Positions 20,761 through 30,684 of a stretch of 64,000 bases of DNA are shown here, in pieces. This DNA is from Hippopus hippopus (Eukaryota > Mollusca > Bivalvia > Cardiida > Cardiidae), in NCBI GenBank assembly GCA_946811185.2, contig OX328101.1, positions 32,100,122-32,164,121 of the forward strand, read 5' to 3'. The notes below the pieces were generated by a model. It was not told where the DNA came from. It ran no database searches and worked only from the letters and a program-made list of their open reading frames with translations. A program made the translations under genes and the position numbers. The number at the start of each line of letters is the position of its first letter. The first letter of the stretch is position 1.

Positions 20761-21027
20761 ACTAGCGGGAGTAACTTTTTTCTTCAAACAAATGTGAAAT
20801 ATAATTATGTAGAAAAAAAAAACTACCAACACCACCACTACAGTCGGACTAAGATCACCTGACTTAAATGGCGATGTTCTGCATATGCCTGAACAGTCAA
20901 CTTGCAGCTAAAGTTCATTTATTCCTCAAAACTGAAAAGAGAAGACATTGTAAACTTTATACTGAATCTGTTACCGACAAAGACCTTTGAACTGGTTATT
21001 GAACATCTGACTGAATGGTGTTTTATG

Positions 21028-21065
21028 TCACTTTCAACATTATTTTAGTCATATCTCTGTGACCG
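21028..21065 (-). mobile_element. SINE tail remnant
   Basis: TTTCAACATTATTTTAGTCAT is the reverse of the SINE 3' motif CTGAAATAATGTTGAAA. Confidence 0.45.
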
Positions 21066-21183
21066 CTTACTTATTCAACCATATCCTGTAACATCAGTAC
21101 TGAGCTAGGGTTGTAATGTGTCTCTCCCAAAGGATACTCCCACACTGTGTCACTACAAAAAAAAAATACCTGAATGGGCCCCT

Positions 21184-21641
21184 CTGACTCTTTACCACAT
21201 GACAAACTTGAGATAAGTCCAAATTGGAAGCATCAGCAGACGTCAAATTAATTCTTTACCAAACAACAAAATTTTAGACTTGTCTAAATTGAAAGCATTC
21301 GCAGACGACAAAATAAATGTGACTCAAAAATTGAAACTTGACTTTAGAACAGTAGAAAGCATTACGGGAAAAGGAGAAAATGCTGGTTACCAGCATTTTC
21401 TCCTTTTCCCACAATGTTTTCAGACGGCTTCTTCCTCTGGGTTGTAAAAACCAGGGATTGCTTGGTAAAGGGTTAAATGAGGCTAAAATGGAGGGATTTG
21501 TCGCTGAAAGTGTTTAAAACATTTTGGGAAAAGGAAAAAATGCTGGTTACCAGCTTTTTTATTTTTTATTTCCAAAAGTATTATTAAAGAGCCCTCTATC
21601 TTAAGGCTGTTAAAACAGGGGATTGTTTGATAAATGGTTAA
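21184..21641 (+). mobile_element. family A MITE interrupted by a second A copy
   Basis: The outer plus copy starts CTGACTCTTTACCACATGAC and is split at the TTAA of its own CAAATTAAATGTGGCTC segment. It resumes at 21477 as ATGAGGCTAAAATGG and ends at GATAAATGGTTAA. Its hairpin is older and more worn than that of the inserted copy. Confidence 0.92.
21248..21476 (+). mobile_element. TTAA MITE family A, inserted copy
   Basis: 229 bp with TTAA at both ends (21248-21251, 21473-21476). Same orientation as its host copy. Hairpin near perfect. Confidence 0.93.
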
Positions 21642-22756
21642 GGCACTGTCATTTTTTCTGACTGTGCAAAACCATCATTCTTATTTAAATACGATCCCAC
21701 ATAATCAGTACATGTTACTTATCATGTGACCATCGACAAAACACAACTGCTTCTTTCTTAGTTGACGGAAATCATGAAACCTTTAGAAGTTTGGTTAAAA
21801 AAAATCCGAACATCCCTTTTTAATGATGTTTTTAGGAACATAACAGAATGGTATCTATCCGTTTTAAACATGTATGATCCACAGGAAATAAATTTTGAAA
21901 CAAAAAACATGAAAGTAAATCAAGACCTAAAAATCTTCCTTGAAAAGAGTTCAGTGTTGTCTTAAAATTCAAATACCTTAACAAATGTCCAAAACTGAGG
22001 AACAATGGGGTGAAATACAGCTGTTGTCAGATTTGCAAATTACAGACTGGTCAGTTGCAATTCTAGCTAAAATAAGGTTATCTCTTCCCTGGTAGAGACA
22101 AGAAATTTCCCTTAGTGTTGGGGTTTTAATTTGAAAACAATGCTAGAACTTGATCCAGCACTTAGAATAGATAACTGTGTATTGATAAGAATATTTTGAT
22201 ATGACAAAATAAATTCTGAATTACAAGAAAATATATATGGCTTGCTTCTTTAAATGAAGATGATCATATGTTTCAAGTCTGTAAATCAGTAAAAGGGTTC
22301 ATAAAAAAAAGTTAGAGGATGGTTGTTAATAATGCATGCAATTTTACACCACTCACGCCATAAAATTTCAGTGTCCAGAGCCTATACTGTAATTGAATCG
22401 CAAATGTCATGCACTCAACATGCATTTCAATTACAGTGGGGCCCTGAAAGTTGAACAAATTATCAAAGCCTTTATCTTCTTTGTTTGACTTAAAATGAAT
22501 GATGGGTATTTTTCAGTAACTCTTGAATAAAATCACCCAAATTACAGGTAAGGGCACTCAGTAAGGGCATGACACTTTGTTTGAATTATATGCTTTTCAT
22601 TTCCTTTTGTGCAGAAAGTATCCGATCCCTGCGGACAATGGAAAGGTGCAAAAAATATGCAAAATGAATTCTTTTTGCTGGGGAATGCTTGACCCCTTCA
22701 CCTGTTTTCTTCAAGCAAAAATCTGGATGGCATTTTTCTTTGCACAAAATTTGTTG
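21642..22756. other. non-coding, no transposon seen
   Basis: About 1.1 kb without A or B copies. A palindrome at 22388-22437 pairs ACTGTAATTGAA with TTCAATTACAGT. The 67-residue ORF at 21762-21965 has no recognisable features. Confidence 0.4.
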
Positions 22757-22976
22757 TTAGCCCTTTACCACACAATCCCGACCTTTAACAACCTTGAGGG
22801 AGAAGCCTTTTGAAAACATTGAGAGAAAATGCTGGTTACCAGCATTTTCTCCTTTTCCCACAAAGTTTTCTACCCTTTTAAAGACAAAGTTCATCATCTG
22901 GTCCACATTTCTTTGTCTTCTGTAAATGCCTTCAATTTTGACTAGTCTAAAATTTTCTTGTGCGGTAAGGAGTCAA
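22757..22976 (-). mobile_element. TTAA MITE family A copy
   Basis: Left end TTAGCCCTTTACCACACAATC (TTAA changed to TTAG), right end GTGCGGTAAGGAGTCAA. The left stem is shortened (CATTGAGAGAAAATGC). Confidence 0.88.
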
Positions 22977-23019
22977 TGTATTTTAGGACTTAAACTTTTA
23001 ATATATTTTGGAATAACAA

Positions 23020-23110
23020 CTGTTTTTACAGTCAGTGAAGATCAAGATCAGATTATGTAGGTGGTGCAGTCTGATCATGAATGTACAAAGTTGTTTGGTT
23101 CAGTTTATGC
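23020..23110 (+). mobile_element. family B core fragment
   Basis: GTGAAGATCAAGATCAGATT and GTGCAGTCTGATCATGAATG; ends not found. Confidence 0.55.
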
Positions 23111-23164
23111 AGTGCTCTGAGGATGGAGACAATCACCTCTTTCCAAATTCAGAGATTTTTCTCT

Positions 23165-23370
23165 TTAAAATTGATTGATCGATTGTATTGTGTTAAGACT
23201 GTTTTCAACATTATTTCAGTTACCAGTATATTGCAGCAGCCAGTGCACCTATCCACGCTTTTCCTGTAGTTTCTTTTACCAATACTACACACATTATTCT
23301 TCCTAAGCCGCTTGCTAATTTCCTGCATAACCATCATCAAAAGATCGGCAGTGAGGAAGGAAAGAATCCT
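23165..23370 (-). mobile_element. tRNA-derived SINE, 3' part, minus strand
   Basis: Read in reverse: GGATAGGTGCACTGGCTGC, CTGAAATAATGTTGAAAACA and a tail of CAATCGATCAATC. The tRNA head is not recognisable here. Confidence 0.7.
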
Positions 23371-23688
23371 GTCGCCAATACATTTTTTCAACAAATAGAG
23401 ATTATTCTATTCATTTAATCAGCTTTGCAAAGGTTACATGATAAAAGAGGCATCCTTCCTAAAAGTTTTGTTTTACAACAGAAAATTAAATTTTATAGTC
23501 CTGCATTTGTGTTTTTGTTCAGTAAATCAGGGAAAATGTAGATTTGATATTGTGACGGTGCGCTCAGATATCCTTAAAAACTAAGTGATGGTCATAAAAT
23601 ATCAATTACAGTGCAAGTTGTGTTGTTGTACGGCGCTCCAAAATTTACATAAATTTAGCACATGATGCTACTTGATTTTTTAACCTTT

Positions 23689-23901
23689 TTAACTCTATCC
23701 ATACCATAGACAACACCAGAAGCTTTTGTGGACAGTGTAGGTCAAGATCAGACTGCACAGAACATGCAGTCTGATCTCTGATCTACACTGTCCACTGCTG
23801 TATTCTAGACTATGACCGAAATGTCTCTTGATCTTGCAGAGGAAATGTATTTTTAGCTTTTGAGAAAATACAATTTGTTTATTTAGTAGTAAAACAGTTA
23901 A
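23689..23901 (+). mobile_element. TTAA MITE family B, best full copy
   Basis: 213 bp, TTAACTCTATCCATACC to GTAAAACAGTTAA. The hairpin GGACAGTGTAGGTCAAGATC / GATCTCTGATCTACACTGTCC encloses CAGACTGCACAGAACATGCAGTCTG. The next A copy begins on its last TTAA. Confidence 0.9.
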
Positions 23902-24126
23902 TTCTTTAGAAGGCCATAAAACTTTAGTCTTGTCAAAATTCAAAGCATTTGCTGATGACAAATTGGATGTGGCTCCAATGATATGATCTGTCTTTGAAAG
24001 GGTAGATAAAAATGTGAGAAAAGGAAGAAATGCTGGTAAACAGTATTTTGTCCTATTCCCTCAATGTTTTCAAAAGCGTTCTTCATCAGGTTTGTTAAAA
24101 GTCAGCATTGTTTGGTAAAGGATTAA
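23898..24126 (+). mobile_element. TTAA MITE family A, full copy
   Basis: 229 bp. TTAATTCTTTAGAAGGCCAT to TTTGGTAAAGGATTAA. Middle member of a B-A-A chain joined through shared TTAAs. Confidence 0.88.
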
Positions 24127-24290
24127 ATCTTTATCAAGCAATTCCTTGTTTTTACAACCCCAAGGAAGGTATTTGAAAACATTGAGACACAAGACAAAAA
24201 TGCAGGTAGCCAACATTTCCTCTGTTTCCCACAACATTTTCTATCCTTGTCAAGTTAAGTTCCATTGTTAGAAAAATTTGATGTCTTTTA
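24123..24290 (-). mobile_element. family A MITE, 5' part
   Basis: Begins on the previous TTAA as TTAAATCTTTATCAAGCAATT. It keeps the short arm and a worn hairpin, then is lost. Confidence 0.65.
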
Positions 24291-24368
24291 TCATTATCTT
24301 GTTCAATATTTTTGCCACCATCAAGAGACTTGTTTTCATCGCAGCATTCTGTTCACCTTGTAAAATTA

Positions 24369-24597
24369 TTAACTCTTTACCACACAATCCCGACTTTTAA
24401 CGACCCTGAGAGAGAGGCCTTTTGAAAACATTGTGGGAAAAGGAGAAAATGCTGGTAACCAGCATTTTCTCCTTTTCCCACAATGTTTTCTACCCTTCCC
24501 AAACCAAATTTCAATTTTTCAGTCACATTTATTTTGTCGTCTGCAAGTGCTTTCAATTTGGCCCAGTCTAAAATTTTCTTGTGAGGTAAAGAGTTAA
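24369..24597 (-). mobile_element. TTAA MITE family A, near-consensus copy
   Basis: 229 bp. TTAACTCTTTACCACACAATC to GTGAGGTAAAGAGTTAA. The loop reads GGTAACC and the 31-bp stems are perfect. Its CCTTCCCAAACCAAATTTCAA arm is shared with the split copy at 34929 and the copy at 39976. Confidence 0.95.
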
Positions 24598-24770
24598 ACA
24601 GATTTTAGACAAATTTATACAAGTCCATATTAAAAGCATTAAATGCAAGCTTCAAATCAAATATGGCTGGAATGATTGAATATCTTAGGATCTAGAAGAC
24701 AGTTAGAGAAAATAACATCTTTTTCCCACAATGTTTTCAAAAACCTTCAGAATCATAAAAACTGAAGTCA
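24594..24770 (+). mobile_element. family A MITE, degraded copy
   Basis: Begins on the previous TTAA. CAAGTCCATATTAAAAGCATT and a right stem TTTTTCCCACAATGTTTTC remain. Confidence 0.55.
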
Positions 24771-25185
24771 GATCTGAGATCTATACAGAAGGGGATCTCT
24801 CTTTTGCCACCAAAGGGTTCATCTCCAGTTATAACCAGTTAATCAAAACCTAAAATAGGTTTTTTAGTAGATAAATCAGTGTCGTGAAATAGAAAATATC
24901 TGTACATTCTACAGGTCTATTACTTCAAGGCTTGTGTTGCTCAATAGAGGGCAATTATCGGTGAAACAAAATGATCACTCTATGCAAATTTAATTGTGAA
25001 ACGGTACTAAAGTGTGAAATCATCTTATCTATTGCAGGATTACACTTGTGATGGATGAGCAATAAAAAACAAAATTTATTGTCAAATTAAAACGGTGCGA
25101 TTTTATTTTGTTGTTTATTTATAGTAGAATTAAAATGGTGTGATTCCTATTTTGTTGTCTCAGGTGACCTGTATTTCATAGCCAT

Positions 25186-25379
25186 TTAACTCTTCACTAA
25201 TCAACAACAGTTTAGACTTGGCCATATTGAAAGCATTATAATACAACAAATGAAATGTAGCCCATATGATGATTTCAATCTTTGATTGGTTACCAGCATT
25301 TTATCCTTTTCCCACAATGTTTTCAAAAAGCTTCTTCCTCGGGGTAGTTAAAACTCGAGATTGTGTGGTAAAGGGTTGA
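25186..25379 (+). mobile_element. family A MITE lacking the left stem
   Basis: TTAACTCTTCACTAATCAAC to GTGTGGTAAAGGGTTGA. TTTGATTGGTTACCAGC shows that the left stem was deleted up to the loop, the mirror of the 11357 copy. Confidence 0.85.
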
Positions 25380-25469
25380 CCCTTTAGAAAGGCTGTCTCA
25401 ACTATAGACATTTCTGCATATACCCTGAATCAAAATTAATTTATATCTAATGTTTATAATTAATTTAAA

Positions 25470-25790
25470 TCTGAGCCATTGCTCTGTAAAATGATGGTTT
25501 AACTCTTTAGCAAACGACAATTTTAGACTAGTCCAAATTGGAAGCATTTGCAGACGACAAAATTAATGTGACTCAAAAATTGAAATTTGTTTTGGGAAGG
25601 GAAGAAAACATTGTGGGAAAAGGAGAAAATGCTGGTTACCAGCATATTCTCCCTTTTCCACAATGTTTTCAGGAGGCTTCTTTCTCAGGGTAGTGAAAAC
25701 CAGGGATTGTTTGGTAAAGGGTTAATGCATCTACAAAAATATCATTCTATGTCGGCCTGCACAGAGAAATGAACAAGTCTGTAAAATGAT
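25470..25790 (-). repeat. family E repeat, minus copy, occupied by an A MITE
   Basis: Flanks of the A copy are E sequence in reverse: GAGCCATTGCTCTG then TTAA on the left, and TTAATGCATCTACAAAAATATC then GTCGGCCTGCACAG on the right. Confidence 0.75.
25499..25725 (+). mobile_element. TTAA MITE family A inserted at the family E TTAA
   Basis: 227 bp, complete, TTAACTCTTTAGCAAACGAC to TTTGGTAAAGGGTTAA. It occupies the same E position as the 13790 copy, but in the opposite orientation relative to E. Confidence 0.92.
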
Positions 25791-26185
25791 AGAACTAATA
25801 AGTGACCTATCCTCTCATATCTTAGCCAGTGGTTCCTGGAAGTGTGCTCTAGAAAAACCACCGTTATCACAGAAAAACCATGGAAATGAGAGAAAAACAA
25901 ATAAATGTTCACCTAAGGCTTATGATAAGGTCACAGTGTGGCAGATAGGGAAGATAGTCATCAGATAGACATATCAGTTTATTAGATATACTTTCATTTA
26001 GAAAGTCACTTCAGTAAACAGCTAAAAGGTTCCATCTTTTACTTTCACATATTTCTTGGGCTGTAATCAGCTGTTCATTGACAGATTACATTCGTCTCTG
26101 TTGTGGGAGGGTTTATTTCTTTATCAACAACTCACCCCACAGATACCAGCTACTTTCATTTCAGTAGTTGCTAGTATTTTCTCTG
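25791..26185. other. non-coding, nothing recognised
   Basis: No repeat arm seen. A 60-residue ORF (25786-25968) has no features I would trust. Confidence 0.4.
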
Positions 26186-26381
26186 TTAACGAACCCTTAG
26201 GCTGCTAAGCGTGATTCACTGGCCTTTTGCGGACAGTGTAGGTCAAGATCTTACTGCACAGAATGTGCAGTCTAATCTTGGATCTACACTGTCTGATTAG
26301 GAGATATTATTTCCCAAAACATAACTTTGAAATAACAATATTTGGATTTTTGCTATCGGAATTTAACAGGAAAAGGGTTAA
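26186..26381 (+). mobile_element. TTAA MITE family B, CTAGGCTGCTAAGC-type copy
   Basis: TTAACGAACCCTTAGGCTGC to GGAAAAGGGTTAA. Hairpin GACAGTGTAGGTCAAGATC / CTTGGATCTACACTGTC. Its last TTAA starts the next A copy. This copy supplies the right end missing at 4527. Confidence 0.85.
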
Positions 26382-26661
26382 CTCTATACTAGACGATATT
26401 CTAACCTTGTTCAGATTGCAAGCATTTGCAGACTACAAATTAAATGTGGCTCAAATGACAAGATTTGCCCTTGAAAGGGCAAAAAAACAATGTGGGAAAA
26501 GACGAAAATGCTGAAAAAATGAAATTTGTCTTTGAAAGGAGAGGAACCTTATAGGGAAAGGAGAAAATGCAAGTTACCAGCATTTCTCCTTTTCCCACAA
26601 AATTTTCAAAAGCTGTATTTTGGAGAGTTTTGAAAACAAGGGCTTATTTGGTAAAAAAGTT
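26378..26661 (+). mobile_element. family A MITE, internally rearranged
   Basis: TTAACTCTATACTAGACGAT onward. A first half stops at GAAAATGCTG and a second body restarts with AAAAAATGAAATTTGTC. The segment TTGAAAGG...GAGAAAATGC is therefore present twice: a head-to-head recombination or insertion remnant. Confidence 0.7.
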
Positions 26662-26777
26662 TGATCTGAGTTTGGAGTTGCTGCCACTTTTTGGGGGTTT
26701 GCTGCAACAGAGGCAAACTTTGCACAGATAAAAATTGCATTTAGTGAAAATTAGCTGTGTATAATGAACAACAAACT

Positions 26778-27000
26778 TTTTGACATATCCATAATAAGAG
26801 CATCAAATTTGCAGATGGAAAAATGTTGCTAAAATGATGAGATTTGTATTGGAAAGGGTTGAAATCATTTTTTTTTTCTTTCCACAATGATTTCTACCAT
26901 TTCTAAAAAAGATCCCATAATTTTAGGCATAGATAATTTGTCATCTTAAAATGCTTTGAATATGGACCAGTGTAAAATTTTATAGTCCGATAAAGAGTAA
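26778..27000. mobile_element. family A variant with two long arms
   Basis: The left part is a plus long arm (CATCAAATTTGCAGATGG, GTATTGGAAAGGGTTG), the right part a minus long arm (TTTCTACCATTTC, AAATGCTTTGAATATGG). The hairpin core is reduced to a T run. It looks like a symmetric derivative made from two half elements. Confidence 0.6.
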
Positions 27001-27038
27001 TGCTAGCCAACTTTTTTCCTATTGAATTGAGTTACTCT

Positions 27039-27268
27039 TTTAACCCTTTACCACACAATGATGACTTTTAACGCCCCTGAAAGAGAAGGCTTTTGAAAAC
27101 ATTGTGGGAAAAGGAGAAAATGCTGGTTACCAGCATTTTCTCCTTTTCCCACAATGTTTTCTACCCTATCAAAGAAAAATCATTTCATATGAGCCACGTT
27201 AAAACTGTCATCTACAAATGCTTTCAATTTGGACAGGTCTAAAATTTTGTCGTGTGGTAAAGGGTTAA
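27039..27268 (-). mobile_element. TTAA MITE family A, near-consensus copy
   Basis: 230 bp with perfect 18-bp termini (TTAACCCTTTACCACACA / TGTGGTAAAGGGTTAA) and perfect 31-bp hairpin arms. Sister of the 11992 copy. Good candidate for the youngest subfamily. Confidence 0.95.
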
Positions 27269-27686
27269 AACTCTTTACCAAATGACAGAATTTTAGATTT
27301 ATCAAAGCTGAAAGCTTTAGCTCTTTCCATACCATAGACCACACCAGGAACTTTTGTGAACAGTGTAGATCAAGATCAGACTGCACAGAATGATCTGCCT
27401 GCCCACTGCTGTATTCTGGATTATGACCAAACTGTCTCTAGATCCTGCAGTGGAACTGTATTTGTAGCCTTTGAGAAAATGCAATTTATTTATTCAGTAA
27501 CGAAAGAATTAGTAGACGGCAAAATGAATTGACTCAAAATTTTAAATGTGTTTATAGAAGGGTAGAAAACATTGTAGGAAAAGGAGAAAATAGGACTTAC
27601 CAGGATTTTCTCCTCTTCGCACAATGCCTACAATAAACTACTTTCTCAAGGTTGTTAAAATGCTGGAATTTGTGGTGAAGGGTTAA
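27267..27686 (+). mobile_element. family A MITE split by a family B MITE
   Basis: The outer plus copy begins AACTCTTTACCAAATGACAG, is broken after AAAGCTTTAG and resumes at TAGACGGCAAAATG. It ends TGTGGTGAAGGGTTAA. The hairpin reads GGACTTACCAGGATTTTC. Confidence 0.85.
27317..27512 (+). mobile_element. family B MITE inside an A copy
   Basis: TTAGCTCTTTCCATACC to AACGAAAGAATTAG. Flanking TTAG is present on both sides, so the target or later mutation gave TTAG rather than TTAA. The right hairpin arm is partly deleted (ATGATCTGCCTGCCCACTG). Confidence 0.85.
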
Positions 27687-28093
27687 CCTCTCACACTGCC
27701 AAATGAATAGACTTGTCTTTTTTCTTAGTCTTAATGATATTATTCTCTGGCATATGAACAGCCATTTCTTGTCATGGTAGAGAATTATAAAGAGACCAGC
27801 TGCAAAGGAAGATTGTTTAATTATCATTTTGTGCAGTCTGATCTCAATCACACCATCATCAATAGCTACAGATATTGTGTTATGACAGTGAAAGGGTTAG
27901 AACTTGTAGAGACAGTTTGATAACATATTTTGTCATGCTTAATTTGTTCTTCACTTGAAACAATAGGAAATAAAGAATGTTACATTTTGACAGATGTTAT
28001 CAGCAATTTTCCCACCTTTACCAATGAAGACAATTGTAAAATGTAACATTTTCATGAATAGAACAGTTAAAAAAATGCAAGCTTTTTCAATAG
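27687..28093. other. non-coding with a B remnant
   Basis: GTGCAGTCTGATCTCAATC at 27832 is half a B core. Inverted TTACATTTTGACAG/CAATTGTAAAATGTAACAT (27979 and 28033) form a loose hairpin. Nothing else recognised. Confidence 0.4.
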
Positions 28094-28326
28094 TTAACCC
28101 CATACCAAACAATTTTGTTTTTTTAACAAGCCTGGAGAGAAAGACTTTTGAAAACATTGTAGGAAAAGGAGAAAATGCTGGTTACCAGCATTTTCTCCTT
28201 TTTCCACAATGCTTTCTGACCTTCTAGAGTGGAGGCAAATCTCATCTTACGAGTCACATTTATTTTGCCATCTTCATTCGTTCTAAATATACAAGTCTAC
28301 AATGTTATTGTTTGATAAAGAGACAA
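28094..28326 (-). mobile_element. TTAA MITE family A, full copy
   Basis: TTAACCCCATACCAAACAATT to TTTGATAAAGAGACAA. Stems intact with CATTGTAGG and TTTCCACAATG variants. Confidence 0.85.
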
Positions 28327-28579
28327 CACAAAAAAAAATGAAACTTCAGAAAAGGACTGTGGGAAAAACAGTTGTCATTAGGGGATGATTCAGCCAACGG
28401 ACTGGACTCTTTTGTTTTTATTGTTAACAGTATTTTCATCTTTTGATGAATCTTAACTGAGTATTTTTTTGTTTTGTATTGAAAAATTAAGACAATAGAT
28501 TCCCAAACAATTCCAAAAAACATTGCATTTGTTTACTCTTACCGGTATCATGTTATGATTACTTTAAAATGTCTTTGAA

Positions 28580-28640
28580 GAAGAGGTATAGATCTGAATC
28601 AGACAGCATAAAATATGCTCATCTAATCTTGCACTATTTG
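28580..28640 (+). mobile_element. family B core remnant
   Basis: GATCTGAATCAGACAGCATA / TATGCTCATCTAATCTTGC, a weak match. Confidence 0.35.
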
Positions 28641-28746
28641 AGATAAAGTTTGGTTTGCTTATTTGTATTGTTTTACATACCGTTTTAAACATTATGAAAA
28701 AAAAATATTTGTGTCATAATGTTATTCACAACAGTACTTCATTTAA

Positions 28747-28904
28747 GTCATGACAGCCAGTGCACCTATTTATACTTTTATTGAGTTTCTTTTACCAGTA
28801 ATGACTATAATCATCAATCCTCGGAAAGAAATGGCCAAATTGGGGAATCGAACCTTTGACCCCATGTTTTCAAGCACTGTGCCTTACCAACTGAGCTACC
28901 AGAC
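28747..28904 (-). mobile_element. tRNA-derived SINE, minus strand, truncated by a hAT-like element
   Basis: In reverse: GTCTGGTAGCTCAGTTGGTA (clear A box), GGTTCGATTCCCC (clear B box), then CATTTCTTTCC, GATTGATGATTATAG, TAGGTGCACTGGCTG. The next element begins just upstream of the A box. Confidence 0.8.
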
Positions 28905-30331
28905 CAGGGGTGCAGAAATCCTACATCCGACTCGTCCGACTCCGGTAAATTTGACGTCAGACAAGTGGCTTTTTGCAATTTACTCGTCCGCGGACAAGTA
29001 GAATACGAATAGGAAATTGAAAGTAAAGATCTGTATTATATAACATTATCCTTGTGAAATAGAAATGTTCTCTCCGTCTCACTTCGTAAACAACATTTTT
29101 AAATTGAATTATGATAAGCTATTCCCTGATACATGTATGTGGAATCAAAAACAAATATTTTGCCGACTCTGCAGGCTTTTTCTTGATTTTGACTGCGCTG
29201 CAGTACGGCCAAAATGTTGTGGTTTCTTGGCGCCATTTGGTTTGTTTAATGGAGGCAACCATAACCGATTTTTTTTTGCACATTATAACACCGCACATAG
29301 ACTTGACGCGGTTGTCATTTCCCTATCATTCAATATTAAATTCTTTTTTGTCGTTCGCAAAAACTTACAGCTGACAATAACAACAAAGTTGTCTTAATTT
29401 AACACTGTGGAACACATTCTTACTCGGTTGCAGTAAACGTATTTGAAAGAAAACCAAACACACTGAATCCAAGTAAAACATGTCAAAAACGGGAAACATT
29501 ACAAAAAGTTTGTTAAAAGGGCTGTAGACGATAAAGGCCAGTGCAGCCTTTTTACTTTCGGCATAAAATGTTCAAGTTCTTTGCAGATCGATCTGCAGGT
29601 AATCAAATCTCCGCATACTGAGTCTCAATCTGAAGTGCCGGGTCTGTCGGACATCTCCGATCTCCCATTGTCTGAGAACTAGACAATTGCTATCACTGCA
29701 CATGATGCAAACTCTACATCTCCAGACACAATAACCAAGCCTAGCCTTTTAACTTCCACAGATAATGATTCCCTTGTATCATATGATGGCTGGTAAGCAG
29801 TTCTACTGAAGTATTAATTCCGGTACCCATGGGTGTACCACAGTAGTGTTAAAAAGGGCTGTAAGTGCAAACACCTGAGATATTTGGCCATGGTTTAAGC
29901 AGTTGTACTGTAACTGTTGAAACTTTTTCAATTATTAAATTGTTGCACCTTTCTATTTACTGTATGTACAGTGCCATTAATTTGTTTTATTGATGTACCT
30001 TGAAAGTCAGTCTGCTTTTTCCCAATTTGGCCAAAATCGCGCTTGAATATCCCAAAATGAAAGGCTAAGGCCCTTTCCCAATTTTTGGAAAAAAAGCCCT
30101 GTAAAGGTTTGCTTGATTTATTTTCATCATTATTATTAAAAACCTAAACAAAGCAAATTTAAATAGTTAAAGAACATCATTACCTACAAACTACGGTACA
30201 TTCAGTTAGGTCTTTTGTGCCATTTAAAATTGTTTTGTTTTGGACAAGTAAGCTTATCTGATGGACAAGTAGATTTTCTAGATTTACTTGTCCATGGACA
30301 AGTAGAAAATTTCAAGATTTCCACACCCCTG
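28905..30331. mobile_element. hAT-like non-autonomous element
   Basis: Inverted ends CAGGGGTGCAGAAATC and its partner GATTTCCACACCCCTG. CAGGGGTG is a common hAT terminus. Both subterminal regions are studded with TACTTGTCC/GGACAAGTA words (28980-29000, 30240-30310), including the palindromes CTCGTCCGCGGACAAG and ACTTGTCCATGGACAAGT, typical of transposase-binding repeats. ORFs inside (up to 110 residues, 29065-29397) show no transposase motif. The flanks share only CAGAC, so the usual 8-bp duplication is not clear. Confidence 0.7.
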
Positions 30332-30684
30332 CAGACTGGTCATTATTTTGGCAAAAACATGTGGTTACGTAGCAGTATTTTGAATGTCTTTCTCTGAGTG
30401 TACTGTACGAGGGTTGTCCCAGAATTCCGTGACAATTTCATTAGCAAAAGTAAATAAAACGCTACAAATGCAATTTTTCGATATGTTTTCAATACATACA
30501 AACCAAACATGTATACAAAAAATCACACGAAAATCTTTACAAACATGAAAATTATAGCATAAATACCACAACAAGTACCCACACTGCGGCGCACGTCAAG
30601 CGTTAATAACGACGTCAGTGTTAAGTTTAAGAGCCTTTGTCAAAGTTTTCTCCATGAAATTCAACGCATTTGCCATTTCATTTA

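Noticed and set aside
28860..28905. Functional tRNA gene on the minus strand
   Set aside because: A and B boxes are good, but the distal part continues into SINE sequence instead of a closing acceptor stem.
29065..29397. Possible hAT transposase piece in the 110-residue ORF
   Set aside because: No BED finger or dimerisation-domain residues are visible; two frames are open over the same DNA.
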